The notes under the pieces: model-generated
Told to the model about the DNA's origin: nothing
What the model saw: the letters and a program-made list of their open reading frames with translations, nothing else
Databases searched by the model: none
NCBI GenBank assembly: GCA_938085045.1
Contig: CALKGI010000029.1
Span: forward strand, 1-64,000
Reading direction: 5' to 3'
DNA length: 64,000 nt
Origin: an uncultured Alteromonadaceae bacterium
Lineage (GTDB): Bacteria > Pseudomonadota > Gammaproteobacteria > Enterobacterales > Alteromonadaceae
Part shown: piece by piece, positions 18,506 to 28,300 of the stretch
Layout: every line of letters starts with the position of its first letter
Numbering within the stretch: position 1 is the stretch's first letter
Made by a program: the position numbers and the translations under genes

Positions 18506-18898
18506 ATGTCAAAAGTAATCATCAATACAGACAAAGCCCCAGAGGCCATTGGCACATACAGCCAAGCCGTAAAAATCCGTAACACCGTGTATATGTCAGG
18601 CCAAATCGCGCTAGACCCGGCCACTATGGAAATGCAACAGCAAGACTTTATCACTGAAGCCAAGCGTGTTTTTGACAATCTCACAGCCGTTTGTGAAGCC
18701 GCTGGTGGCACCTTGCAAGACATGGTTAAACTGAACATCTACTTGCTAGATTTGGGCAATTTTGCACAAGTTAACGAAGTGATGAGCCAGTACTTTGAAC
18801 AGCCCTACCCGGCCCGTGCAGCACTTGGTGTTAGCCAGTTGCCTAAAGGCGCCAATATTGAGATAGATGGCGTGATGGAAGTTCCGTCAACGTCTTAA
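18506..18898 (+). CDS. ridA: RidA-family enamine/imine deaminase
   Basis: This 130-residue YjgF/YER057c-type protein trimerises in the cytoplasm and hydrolyses reactive 2-aminoacrylate and related imines released by PLP enzymes. It begins [18 protein letters not shown], has the [11 protein letters not shown] motif, and keeps the catalytic Arg104 in [15 protein letters not shown] followed by the acidic IEID. Its position right after spoT is common in Alteromonadales. Confidence 0.95.
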   Translation: MSKVIINTDKAPEAIGTYSQAVKIRNTVYMSGQIALDPATMEMQQQDFITEAKRVFDNLTAVCEAAGGTLQDMVKLNIYLLDLGNFAQVNEVMSQYFEQPYPARAALGVSQLPKGANIEIDGVMEVPSTS

Positions 18899-18934
18899 AA
18901 TGTGATAATTAAAAGGTGAGATTTTATCTCATAT

Positions 18935-19069
18935 GGAGGATGGGTTAGGTGAGGAACGAGCCGTAACCCATCAATCGATATAATGACCCGTCAGTACCAA
19001 TGGCTTGGCTATTAACGACAAGTAACCGATGGATTACGGCTTGCTTCGCTAACGCCTAACCCATCCTCC
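18935..19069. repeat. Palindromic repeat of the GGAGGATGGGTTAGG family (copy 1)
   Basis: GGAGGATGGGTTAGG (18935-18949) is an exact inverted match of CCTAACCCATCCTCC (19055-19069). Inside, GAACGAGCCGTAACCCATC and AACCGATGGATTACGGC form a second, imperfect arm. The same arrangement recurs at 30893-31114. The whole element could fold into a long hairpin. It carries no gene. Confidence 0.75.
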
Positions 19070-19130
19070 TCGTGAACTCAAATCAAAATTTTAAAACAAG
19101 AGCCTCTACGACAGATTACAAGTTTTCCGA

Positions 19131-21236
19131 TTATTCCTGCGGCAAAACAATCAAAAATTTCGTCCCCTCCCCCAACTCGCTTTCACAAGTAATAGAACCA
19201 TTAAGTTTTTGCGTCACCAGACTATAAACCAACTGCAATCCCAAACCGGTTCGCCCTTCATCGCGACTAGTGGTAAAGAACGGATCGAAAATAAAGCCCA
19301 GCACATCCTTCTCAATACCCTTGCCGTTGTCTGCAAAGCACAATTCAATACCTCGCTCAGTAGATGTCACGTTAATCTCTATGACGCCATTTTGCGTTTC
19401 GCTCAGCCCAAATAACAATGCATTATCAACCAAATTATTGAGTACCTGCGCAATCGCACCGGGCTGAGAATATACCTGTAATTGCTCATCACAATTGAGC
19501 ACCACTTTGTGATTGGTATCCAGCAACGTATTATCCAATGAGCGCAACACCTTGTTGATATAATGCTTCAGGCCAAAATGACGAAACTCCTGTGAAGATT
19601 GATCAACCGCCAATTGTTTAAAGCTATGAATCAAATCGGCTGCCCTGCCCAAATTATCATTGAGCATTTGGCATCCGTTTTTAAGTTCTTGATGTTTATC
19701 ATTCAACTGGCTTCGTTTTAACTGGCCGTTTAGCATCCCTTCAAACGCATCATCAATTTGCTGGGTGATGCAAGAAGCAGCAGTAACACCAATACCCAAA
19801 GGCGTATTTATTTTGTGGGCTACCCCTGCAACTAATCGGCCTTGAGCCGTTTGCTTTTCATTTTCAATCAGCTGTTGCTGCGTGAGTTTTAATCTGTCTA
19901 AAGCAATCACCGCCTCGTGGGTTTTCTTTTCTAGTTGCAAGGTTCTAACAAACACTTTTTCTTCGAGCTCGGCGTTAAGGCTTTCAATTTCATCTTTTGA
20001 ATCACTAATCTGTTGCAAATAGGTAGTAACCTGTTGATACACCTCGGTTAACGCCGCAACAATGGGGGTAAATTCGTTCTTTTGTGGATAATCAATAGGC
20101 TTGATCACCACAGTGCCATCGCCCTTATGTTTAATTGAACCTTTGATTAATTGCAGCACCTTGTCGAACGGGGTGAACAACAAACGCATCAATAAAATCA
20201 TCAAAGTGATGAACGCCAATCCAATCAACAACCCGGCCAACATAGTCACCGTAGTGAGTTTGCTAATCGCCTCTTCCAAATCACTGACTGGCACCATAGA
20301 ACCGAAAATAAATCCTCTATTGGTACGAATATAATAAATGTTATAGGGCTGACCATCGATATCGACATCATATAGCGTCAACAACTTGTCTTGTTCAGGG
20401 TTGTTTAAAACCTGTGTGCCCCAATCAAAAGCGGCCGCAGACTTTAGCACCATAGTTGTGTCTTTTGGGTAACTAAGGAACGTACCAGCACCTTGAAAAA
20501 TGAAAAACGGAAAAGCATTTTTCGACAATTTAACCTGATCTAATGACGACGTCAGCTCCATCAACGACCAATCAACAGTCGCCATACCCACCCCTTTGCC
20601 ACTAGCGTCAAACATCACCGCATCGACCGTCATCATCAACGAAAAAGACGCCGCTTCATCATAATAAGGTTCGGTCCAAAAAATTGGCCGCTCAGCCATA
20701 CTGGTTTGGGTCAATTGAGCAACGTTAGCAATCGTATACCAATTTTGCTTAGGGTAGTTGTACTCTGGCGTATTCAAATCCCAGCTGAACACCACCTTGC
20801 CCTTATCTTGAAATGCATAGGGACCAAACAGCTCGGTCTGTTTGTCTAAACTATAAGGTTCATACCAAATACCACCACCAATGGCAGAAGAAAAACCACT
20901 GAAATTGGTCACCAACAAACGCATCGATTGCTGCTCCAAGTCATCCATCGATAACAAACCCGTGGTTTTGAGTTGGTACAAATGCTCACCAACTGTGGCC
21001 AAGTCGGTCACGTTGCGTTCCATCAACTGGCTGATATTATTGATTTTTTCGCTGCTAGCGGCAAAGGTTTGCTGAATTTCTCGATTTTTTAGCTCAACCA
21101 ATTCATTCTTATAAACATAATTGTTGAACAGCTGGAGGGTACCGTAGGCCGTTAATTCAAACAACACCACAAAGACCAGAATACGGTTTTTGATGCTGCC
21201 CATCAATAGTGGTTTTGCGCCTTCGGTTGTTGTCAT
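19131..21236 (-). CDS. Cache-domain sensor histidine kinase with altered H-box
   Basis: The 701-residue protein has a first membrane helix (about 19-40) and a large periplasmic double-Cache-like domain (about 45-320, WYEPY and PIFWTEPYYD). A second helix (328-352), a linker with coiled coil (405-465) and a kinase core follow. The H-box reads GVAHKINTPLGIGV with His474, so the usual acidic residue after the His is Lys475. The ATP-binding domain is complete (N-box VLNNLVDNALLFG, G-boxes FADNGKGI and GLGLQLVYSL). It should autophosphorylate in response to a small periplasmic ligand, unless the substitution impairs it. No response regulator is adjacent. Confidence 0.85.
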   Translation of the reverse strand: MTTTEGAKPLLMGSIKNRILVFVVLFELTAYGTLQLFNNYVYKNELVELKNREIQQTFAASSEKINNISQLMERNVTDLATVGEHLYQLKTTGLLSMDDLEQQSMRLLVTNFSGFSSAIGGGIWYEPYSLDKQTELFGPYAFQDKGKVVFSWDLNTPEYNYPKQNWYTIANVAQLTQTSMAERPIFWTEPYYDEAASFSLMMTVDAVMFDASGKGVGMATVDWSLMELTSSLDQVKLSKNAFPFFIFQGAGTFLSYPKDTTMVLKSAAAFDWGTQVLNNPEQDKLLTLYDVDIDGQPYNIYYIRTNRGFIFGSMVPVSDLEEAISKLTTVTMLAGLLIGLAFITLMILLMRLLFTPFDKVLQLIKGSIKHKGDGTVVIKPIDYPQKNEFTPIVAALTEVYQQVTTYLQQISDSKDEIESLNAELEEKVFVRTLQLEKKTHEAVIALDRLKLTQQQLIENEKQTAQGRLVAGVAHKINTPLGIGVTAASCITQQIDDAFEGMLNGQLKRSQLNDKHQELKNGCQMLNDNLGRAADLIHSFKQLAVDQSSQEFRHFGLKHYINKVLRSLDNTLLDTNHKVVLNCDEQLQVYSQPGAIAQVLNNLVDNALLFGLSETQNGVIEINVTSTERGIELCFADNGKGIEKDVLGFIFDPFFTTSRDEGRTGLGLQLVYSLVTQKLNGSITCESELGEGTKFLIVLPQE

Positions 21237-21330
21237 TTTGATTCTTGTAGCCGGATTGGTGCGGTTTTACTTAAGAGTGTAGATGATTATTTGGTTTTTT
21301 GGAGAGAGGGAGTTTAAAAGCAAAGTCAAA

Positions 21331-21551
21331 GTCAAAGGCTTCACACCGAGACACGGTGGCACGGAGGTTCACAGAGGAAAATCAAAAAAAAGGAAAAGAC
21401 ATTAAAATAACAACAATGTAAAAAGATTAAGCCTTGATGATTTTTTCCTTAAATCTATATACGTCCAATTACTCCTATATTCTTAGCTTTTGCATTTGAT
21501 CTACCCCCGTGAACCTCTGCGTCACCGCGCCTGGGTATGAGCCTCTTTTCC
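21331..21551. repeat. Full palindromic repeat of the CTCCGTGAACCTCCG family
   Basis: The left arm GTCAAAGGCTTCACACCGAG (then GCACGGAGGTTCACAGAGG) and the right arm CCCCGTGAACCTCTG...GGGTATGAGCCTC are inverted repeats around an A+T-rich core. It fills most of the 336-base gap between two histidine kinase genes. Confidence 0.7.
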
Positions 21552-21572
21552 AAGCGTAGCACCCAAAAAGCG

Positions 21573-22880
21573 TTAGCCTTTGGCCAAATCAACCGGAAAA
21601 GACAAACTAAAACAAGCACCGCCAAGTTCACTGTCGTCAACTTTAACACTGCCTTTATGCTGTTCGAGAATGCTTTGAACAATGGCCAAACCTAACCCGG
21701 TACCGCCAGAGTCTCTTGAACGGCTTGGATCAAGCCGAGTGAAGGGTTCAAAAATACGCTTGCGTTTGCCCGGCGGAATGCCAACACCATCATCATCAAC
21801 ATGAATCGTAATCAGCGCTTCGGTTTGCTTAACCGTCACCTGACACAAGGTTTTCGAAAAACGGCCAGCATTACGTAAAATGTTCGCCAGTGCCCGTTGA
21901 ATCAAACGGTCATCTACCATCACTTCGTTGTCTTGGCCAAGCTCAAAAGCAAAATTAATGTCAGGATAAAACGAAGCAACTTTGTCGATACTTTCTTGAA
22001 CAATGCGACTAACGGCCACCGATTCGAGTGCCAATTGATTGTTCATATGTTTAATGCGCGAATAACTCAACAACTCTTTAACTAAATCATCAAGCTCTTC
22101 AATACCATGAGTGAGGCTTTGCACCATTAGCGCCTGCTCTTTAGGGTCGCCTTCTGCAATCATCTCTACTGCAAACTGCATACGCGCCATTGGGCTGCGA
22201 AATTCATGGGCAACACCATGCAACAAGTCACGTTGTGACTCAATGTGCATTTTATTGCTTTTTTCGAGCTGACAATGCTCGGTGTTGATGCTGTCAATCA
22301 GTGTATAAATCTGTTCAAGATGGCTGCCTTTTACCCGCTCAATCTTATTAGGCTTTTTACTTAACCCACACAACCCTTTGAAAATACGCTCGACATGCTG
22401 AGTAAAATTAAGGTAATAAAAGATAACAATGAAGGCCGAACCGAGGATAGCAGCAAAAAAGGTTGCCCATTCAATAATATACTGATGCCACGAACTCAAT
22501 ATCAAAGGGCCAAGTATAAAAACATGATTATCGCCAAGCGGCAAATAGATATCGGGTGTGTTGGGGTCGACTACCCCGTTGCTAGAAATGGTATCAGAGA
22601 TATAATCTAAGACATTCGACGGCAAGTCTTTCGAATCTCGAGTGTAAACCATCGAACCGGCGCGGTATTCCACGCCCAATTCATTACTAATAGTGTTCCA
22701 CTGCTCGGGTTCGGCCTTACTTAGTCGTTCACGACTGACATCTAAGGCCTCTTTGTACAATAATTCTTTTTGCTCATAAACATAAGTATCCAGCTCATCA
22801 TAAATCCAGCCATGCAACAGCCCCGCCATAAGCAGATTGGCACAAAGCATCAGCATGAAAAGATAAGGTAACCGGATCAT
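21573..22880 (-). CDS. RstB-like sensor histidine kinase
   Basis: The 435-residue inner-membrane kinase has two helices (about 5-24 and 138-158) around a periplasmic domain of about 110 residues. A HAMP-like linker and HisKA with GVAHEFRSPMARM (His225) follow, then an ATPase domain with NILRNAGRF, DDDGVGIP and GTGLGLAIV. It starts three bases after its response regulator ends, so they form one operon. The RstB resemblance rests on architecture, the short periplasmic domain and its partner. The sensed signal is unknown. Confidence 0.88.
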   Translation of the reverse strand: MIRLPYLFMLMLCANLLMAGLLHGWIYDELDTYVYEQKELLYKEALDVSRERLSKAEPEQWNTISNELGVEYRAGSMVYTRDSKDLPSNVLDYISDTISSNGVVDPNTPDIYLPLGDNHVFILGPLILSSWHQYIIEWATFFAAILGSAFIVIFYYLNFTQHVERIFKGLCGLSKKPNKIERVKGSHLEQIYTLIDSINTEHCQLEKSNKMHIESQRDLLHGVAHEFRSPMARMQFAVEMIAEGDPKEQALMVQSLTHGIEELDDLVKELLSYSRIKHMNNQLALESVAVSRIVQESIDKVASFYPDINFAFELGQDNEVMVDDRLIQRALANILRNAGRFSKTLCQVTVKQTEALITIHVDDDGVGIPPGKRKRIFEPFTRLDPSRSRDSGGTGLGLAIVQSILEQHKGSVKVDDSELGGACFSLSFPVDLAKG

Positions 22881-22883
22881 AAT

Positions 22884-23606
22884 TTATTTCGCTAACAAAT
22901 AACCAACGTTTCGAACGGTTTTAATAATTGACGGATCTTTAGGATCGTCACCAAGTTTTTTACGTAAACGTGATACACGTAAATCAATCGAACGGTCAAC
23001 ACCGTCATATTCAAGCCTAAAAATCTGCATATGCAAATCATCTCGGCTAACAATGGCACCAGCATTTTGTGCCAACAGCCACAACAAATCGTATTCTGCA
23101 CTGGTAAGGTTGACTTCACTACCGTCAATCAATACCCGGCGCTTGTCGGCCTCAATGCACATACGACCTTCGTTGTACAAACTGGTTGAAGAGTCTTCGC
23201 GCTGAGCCAAAATGCCCTGGCGTCTTAACTGGGCGCGAATATGGGCGAGTAGAACACGAGGTTTAATCGGCTTGGCCAAATAATCGTCGGCACCCACTTC
23301 AAGTCCTGTGACCTCGTCAATGTCGTCATCCAAAGCGGTGAGCATAATGATTGGACCAAGATACTGATCACGAACCTCTTTGCAAATGGTCAAACCGTCT
23401 TTACCTGGCAACATCAAATCTAACACCACCAGCGAAGGTTTCTCTTGCTCGATGCGGTCAATCGCGCCGTCACCCGTATGTTCGATGCCCACAGTAAACC
23501 CATTATTGCGCAAAAACTTGGCAATTAAGTCAGTCAGTTCAACATCATCATCAATCAGCAGAATTTTTTCTTGTATCGCCACACTAACATCAACATAGTC
23601 ATTCAT
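22884..23606 (-). CDS. RstA-like OmpR-family response regulator
   Basis: The 240-residue protein has a receiver domain (acidic pair at 19-20 in LLIDDD, phospho-acceptor Asp63 in VVLDLMLPG, Lys in LAKPIKP). A winged-helix output domain follows (LTSAEYDLLWLLAQNAGAIVSRDDL, then DVSIDLRVSRLRKKLGDDP-like). It is the partner of the kinase encoded just downstream and probably activates transcription as a dimer on direct repeats. A DUF3019 gene lies upstream on the same strand, an arrangement seen in Shewanella relatives. Confidence 0.92.
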   Translation of the reverse strand: MNDYVDVSVAIQEKILLIDDDVELTDLIAKFLRNNGFTVGIEHTGDGAIDRIEQEKPSLVVLDLMLPGKDGLTICKEVRDQYLGPIIMLTALDDDIDEVTGLEVGADDYLAKPIKPRVLLAHIRAQLRRQGILAQREDSSTSLYNEGRMCIEADKRRVLIDGSEVNLTSAEYDLLWLLAQNAGAIVSRDDLHMQIFRLEYDGVDRSIDLRVSRLRKKLGDDPKDPSIIKTVRNVGYLLAK

Positions 23607-23629
23607 AATTGCTTCAAGTTACCTTATTA

Positions 23630-23956
23630 TCATGATTTTTCAAAGAATTTAATCGGATTAATCAGTTTTAACCCATCAATGCGGCGATACTCGGCAAAAT
23701 CAAGCCAAACCCTAAAAGACCCTCGCCTGCAATGGTCAGCTTTAACTCGATATATCGCCAATTCACCATCAACTAACGACAATGAAAAAGACTCTGCAGA
23801 AGTGCACCCATTAGACTTAACCTGAATGCGAATATTGCCCTTGTTCAACACTATACCGTAAAGCGGTTCTAGCGTTTTTTGCGACGCCATACTACTGACC
23901 GCCAGCCATAAAAACAAACCTGTCATCAGACGATAGAATCTACTGTGTCTTTTCAT
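23630..23956 (-). CDS. DUF3019 exported protein
   Basis: The 108-residue product has a signal peptide (MTGLFLWLAVSSMAS) and two conserved-looking cysteines (SNGCTSAES and ADHCRRGSF). VKSNGC, VKADHCR and WLDFAEYRRIDGL fit the DUF3019 family, small periplasmic proteins often found beside an OmpR-type two-component pair. GGAGG precedes the ATG by ten bases. It is the first gene of a probable three-gene operon with the RstAB-like pair and could be an accessory sensor. Function unknown. Confidence 0.65.
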   Translation of the reverse strand: MKRHSRFYRLMTGLFLWLAVSSMASQKTLEPLYGIVLNKGNIRIQVKSNGCTSAESFSLSLVDGELAIYRVKADHCRRGSFRVWLDFAEYRRIDGLKLINPIKFFEKS

Positions 23957-24279
23957 AGGTAAACGCCTCCATCACACATTTGCGAACTTAAATTAACCTA
24001 CATATGTTTTAAAAACAGTCAAATCGATATCCTTATTAAAAGGGATTAGAGACACGAAAGGTATTGTTATTGTGTAGGTAGATTGTACGGGAACATGGCT
24101 AATTGTATCGGTATGTATCTTTGGGGGGCATATCGAGTTTGAACTATGACAATTTAAGGCAAGTAATAAACGAGTCCTCAAAGCGCAATAATCAGGCTTC
24201 ATTATTAAATTTTGGGCCTCAGAAATACGCTACACTAAGCATCAGTTATTAAATTAGAGTATATAAAGGGGAGTTGTTC
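23957..24279. other. Divergent intergenic region
   Basis: The 323-base spacer between the DUF3019 gene (minus) and the metalloprotease gene (plus) must hold both promoters. GGGGAG before 24280 is a clear ribosome-binding site. I could not place the promoters with confidence and see no further gene. Confidence 0.4.
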
Positions 24280-25032
24280 ATGAGGACGAATATAATCAAT
24301 GGATTTAAACAAATAATACTGACAGTAATGTTACTTTCTAGCACCAACGCACTGGCTCAAAGTGAACAGACAAAAAATGCACCAGCGGCGACATTTAAAT
24401 TCACCGACAACCCAAAACATCAATTTACCGACCAACAAAAAGCCGCAATAAAATTAGTCACCTACAATACCCTAACCAAAATGCGCCAATTAATGCCGCA
24501 ATTGGCCCCAAGCATCCAATTCACAATTCAAATCATCGACCGCGATTTATCCAAGGTGCATGGTATTACAGGCCGCGCCGACAGGCCTGATGAAGTCGAA
24601 ATCAGCTTGTCTCACACCTACAAAGGCGGGTTAGACAAAGTCATTGAAGACGGTCTTGCCGTCACTCTCTTTCACGAACTGCATCACACAGTACGTGGCT
24701 GGACAATCTACGGTAATAAATTCGACCAAGGCATTGATATCGCCATTATTAACGAAGGTTTGGCCGATGTTTTTGCAGAATTACAAGTCGGATACCCACA
24801 CGGCAGTTATACCGAAGTCGTCGATTATGAAGCATGGACTAAAGAGATTTTAGCGCTGCCCAAAAACGCCAATTATGGCAAATGGATGTTTTCACACCCC
24901 GATGGACGAGAAGCCATCGGCTACCGCACTGGCGCTTACCTGATAAAAAAGGCGATGAAAAGTTCAGGTAAAGGCATATTAGCGTTAAGCAAAATGTCAG
25001 TGGAAGCGATTTATAAACTGGCGGGTTATTGA
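24280..25032 (+). CDS. Secreted DUF2268-like zinc metalloprotease
   Basis: The start at 24280 is preferred because GGGGAG lies six bases upstream; an in-frame TTG at 24274 directly abuts that site. The 250-residue protein has a signal peptide (LTVMLLSSTNALAQ). HELHH (132-136) is an HExxH zinc site, and INEGLADVFAE (157-167) supplies the third ligand region. This HELHH plus EGLADVFAE pairing is characteristic of DUF2268-type predicted zinc proteases. It should act in the periplasm or outside. The substrate is unknown and the gene is apparently monocistronic. Confidence 0.7.
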   Translation: MRTNIINGFKQIILTVMLLSSTNALAQSEQTKNAPAATFKFTDNPKHQFTDQQKAAIKLVTYNTLTKMRQLMPQLAPSIQFTIQIIDRDLSKVHGITGRADRPDEVEISLSHTYKGGLDKVIEDGLAVTLFHELHHTVRGWTIYGNKFDQGIDIAIINEGLADVFAELQVGYPHGSYTEVVDYEAWTKEILALPKNANYGKWMFSHPDGREAIGYRTGAYLIKKAMKSSGKGILALSKMSVEAIYKLAGY

Positions 25033-25085
25033 TTACACAAGAACAGTGCAAAATTACAGTCCAACCAAGAATAGGTTCCACAACC

Positions 25086-25152
25086 GTAGGGGCAATCCCC
25101 CGTGATTGCCGATATTTTTGATATTCCATTGAATTAAATCGATAGCCCCTAC
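25086..25152. repeat. REP-like palindrome (GTAGGGGC...GCCCCTAC)
   Basis: GTAGGGGC (25086-25093) matches GCCCCTAC (25145-25152) in inverted orientation, and GGCAAT...ATTGCC forms an inner stem. It resembles the GTAGGGG-type palindromes common in many bacterial intergenic regions. Confidence 0.6.
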
Positions 25153-25310
25153 TCGTCCTTTTTAGATAAAAACCAGTGGGGTGGACTGCATAAGTTCACA
25201 AAGATATTGACCACCCGATTCAAACTAACCGCCCACCTCTGCCCCTGTTTTATTTCTGCCATTAAGTCTACAATTAGCCACAAACAACCCAAAAGAACCC
25301 AAAAACTTAC

Positions 25311-28300
25311 ATGCGTCAAATTTTTTCCCTGATGGTAGTCCTGTTTAGTCTGTTCTATGCCCAATCTGCACAATCGTCTGGCCCAGCCACCCGTTTTGAA
25401 CATCTATCGCCCGAACTTGGCCTCTCGCGCGCCACGGTTTACAGCATTCTTCAAGACCGTCAGGGGTTTTTATGGTTTGCCAGCCAAGACGGGCTTTATC
25501 GTTACGACGGTTACAACTTCAAAGTCTTTCGCCACAACCCGCAAGACCCGCACTCCATCTCGGGCAATTTGGTGCAAACGCTGGTAGAAGACTCAAAAGG
25601 CCGCATTTGGATTGGCACCCGTCACAGTGGACTCAACCGTTTTGATGCCAAATTAGAACGTTTTGTACGGTATAACCATGATGACACCGACCCCAATAGC
25701 CTCAGCAATGACGGGGCCTGGGCCATTGTTGAAGATAGCCAAAATCGTTTATGGATTGGTACCAGAGGCGGCGGTTTGAACCTATTCAATGAGACTACAG
25801 GCAAATTCAAACACTTTCGCCATGATGACAACGACCCCAACAGCCTCACCCATGATAGGGTGTTAACCCTGCTAGAAGACAGTCAGGGTGATTTATGGGT
25901 TGGCACCGGTAACGGCCTAGACAGGCTACCCAACCTCGCAAGTTATGGCACTAACGGCACAAAAAAAGCCCATTTCATCCACTACAAACACCAACCAAAT
26001 AACCCCAACAGCTTAACCGACAACCGCATTCGCACCTTGGTCGAAGACAAAAACGGCTCAATTTGGGTTGGTACTCGTAAGGGGTTGAATCGATTCGACG
26101 CCACCAATACCAATACCAATAAAACCGGCCAATTTCACCAGTTTAAACACCTAGCCATCACCGAAGACCCAGCTGCCGCAGCGCAAAACCTCAGCAATAA
26201 TTACATCAGAGTATTGTTTGAAGACAGCACTGGCACCTTATGGGTGGGCACAAATGGTGGCGGGTTGAACCGCTATAACGCCCAACAGCAAAATTTCACC
26301 CACTTTACCAATCACGAAGCCGACGCCAACAGCATCAGCGACAACAGCATTTGGTCAATGCACGAAGACAATCGCGGCATCATTTGGATTGGCACCTACA
26401 AAGGTGGTGTTAACAAACTCAACAGCAAACAAAATCAATTTAACCATTTTAAACATCAACCATCAGACCCCAACAGCTTAAGCCACAGCAGCGTTTATGC
26501 TATCGTCAAAGACCGCAATAATGATGTTTGGCTTGGCACCAGCGAAGGCCTAAATCACTACAACCACATAACAGGTGCTTTTAAGCGCTATTTCCATCAA
26601 CCCTTAAACCCTCACAGCTTAGGTCACGACTTAGTTTTGTCATTGCTTGAAGACAGCGAAGGCACCCTGTGGGCCGGCACTTTTGAAGGTGGCTTAAACC
26701 GTTATGACCCCGACAAAAAACACTTCATACGCTACAAAAGCAGCCAAACTGCCAACAGTATTAGCGGCAATTCAATTTCAACCCTCTTTGAAGATGCCAC
26801 CAACAATCTATGGGTAGGCACCTATGGCAGCGGGTTAAACCGTTACAATCGCCAAACTCGCCAATTCGAACACTTTAAAAACAACAAAGACAACCCTCAT
26901 AGCCTAAGTAACGATACCATCAGAGCCATATTCGAAGATTCAAAAGGTCGGTTGTGGCTTGGCACTAACGATGGCCTTAACCTTTTTGATAGACAAACTG
27001 GGCGCTTTGTCGCCTATAAATACCACCGAAATGACCAACATAGCCTGAGCAACAACCGCGTCTATACAATTGTGGAAGACGATAAAGGTCACCTGTGGCT
27101 CGGCACGCATGGTGGCGGGTTAAACAAACTCAACACCCAAACCATGCAGTTCAGCCAATTTCGCGAATCAGATGGCCTAAGTAACGACATCATTTATGGC
27201 ATCGCACGCGACCCGAAAGGTTTGCTGTGGGTGAGCACCGACAATGGCCTAAGCCGCTTCGATCCAGATAAAATCAGCTTCAAAAATTACGATTTTAACG
27301 ACGGTCTGCAAGGCAATGGTTTTAACCAAAGGGCCTACTTTAAAGCCAAAGATGGCGAATTCTTTTTTGGCGGCAGCAACGGTTTTAATCGTTTCTATCC
27401 ACAAAACATTAGCGACGACCCCCATCGCCCCACCGTTGTGTTAACCGACTTTTTAGTCGCCAACCAATCGGTCGCCATTAATCCAGACAGCACTAACGAC
27501 CACAATGCTAGCGACGACAATGCTAGCGACGACAATGCTAACAACAAAAGTAACCCGGCCAGTTTCAAACTGCCTCAATCTATCGACAGTCTTGAACACC
27601 TCACCTTAAGTTACCAACAAAACCTAATCACCTTTGAATTTGCGGCACTGCATTTTGTCAACCAAATGAAAAACCAGTTTGCCTATCAATTGCTCGGCCA
27701 AGACCCTAACTGGATTACCACCGACGCCAAAAACCGCCGCGCCACCTATTCAAATCTGGCCCCCGGCCTTTACACCTTGCGCATCAAAGCCAGCAACAAA
27801 GACGGTTATTGGAATGAAGAAGGCAAAACACTCAGCATTGAAGTTCTCCCCCCTTGGTGGCGCTCTACTTTGGCTTATGTGCTTTATATTGTCTCGATAT
27901 TGGCCAGCAGCTACAGTTTCTACCACTATCGTACGCGTTCACTCATTCTGCGCGCCAAAGAACTCGAACGCAGTATCGAAGAGCGCACCGCGACGGTCAA
28001 ACAGTTAATGGAACAAAAAGACCGCATGTTTGCCAATATATCTCACGAATTTAAAACCCCATTAACGCTAATACTCAACCCCATGGACGCCATAAACGCC
28101 AGCCAAAACAAACAAACCATCATGGACAAAGTGTCGATGATGAAACGTAATGGCCACCGATTACTGCGTTTAGTTGAACAACTACTAGAGCTATCAAAAA
28201 TAAAATCAGGCAACGTTGATGACCAACAACAATGGCAGTATTACTCGTTAGCACAAACCCTAAACGTGCTGCTAACCTCATTTCAGCCCTTGTTCGACAG

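Noticed and set aside
25400-27300. Regular about 45-codon periodicity, checked as a possible CRISPR or tandem DNA repeat
   Set aside because: The period is at protein level (propeller blades with WxGT motifs) with diverged DNA; no identical direct repeats with spacers.
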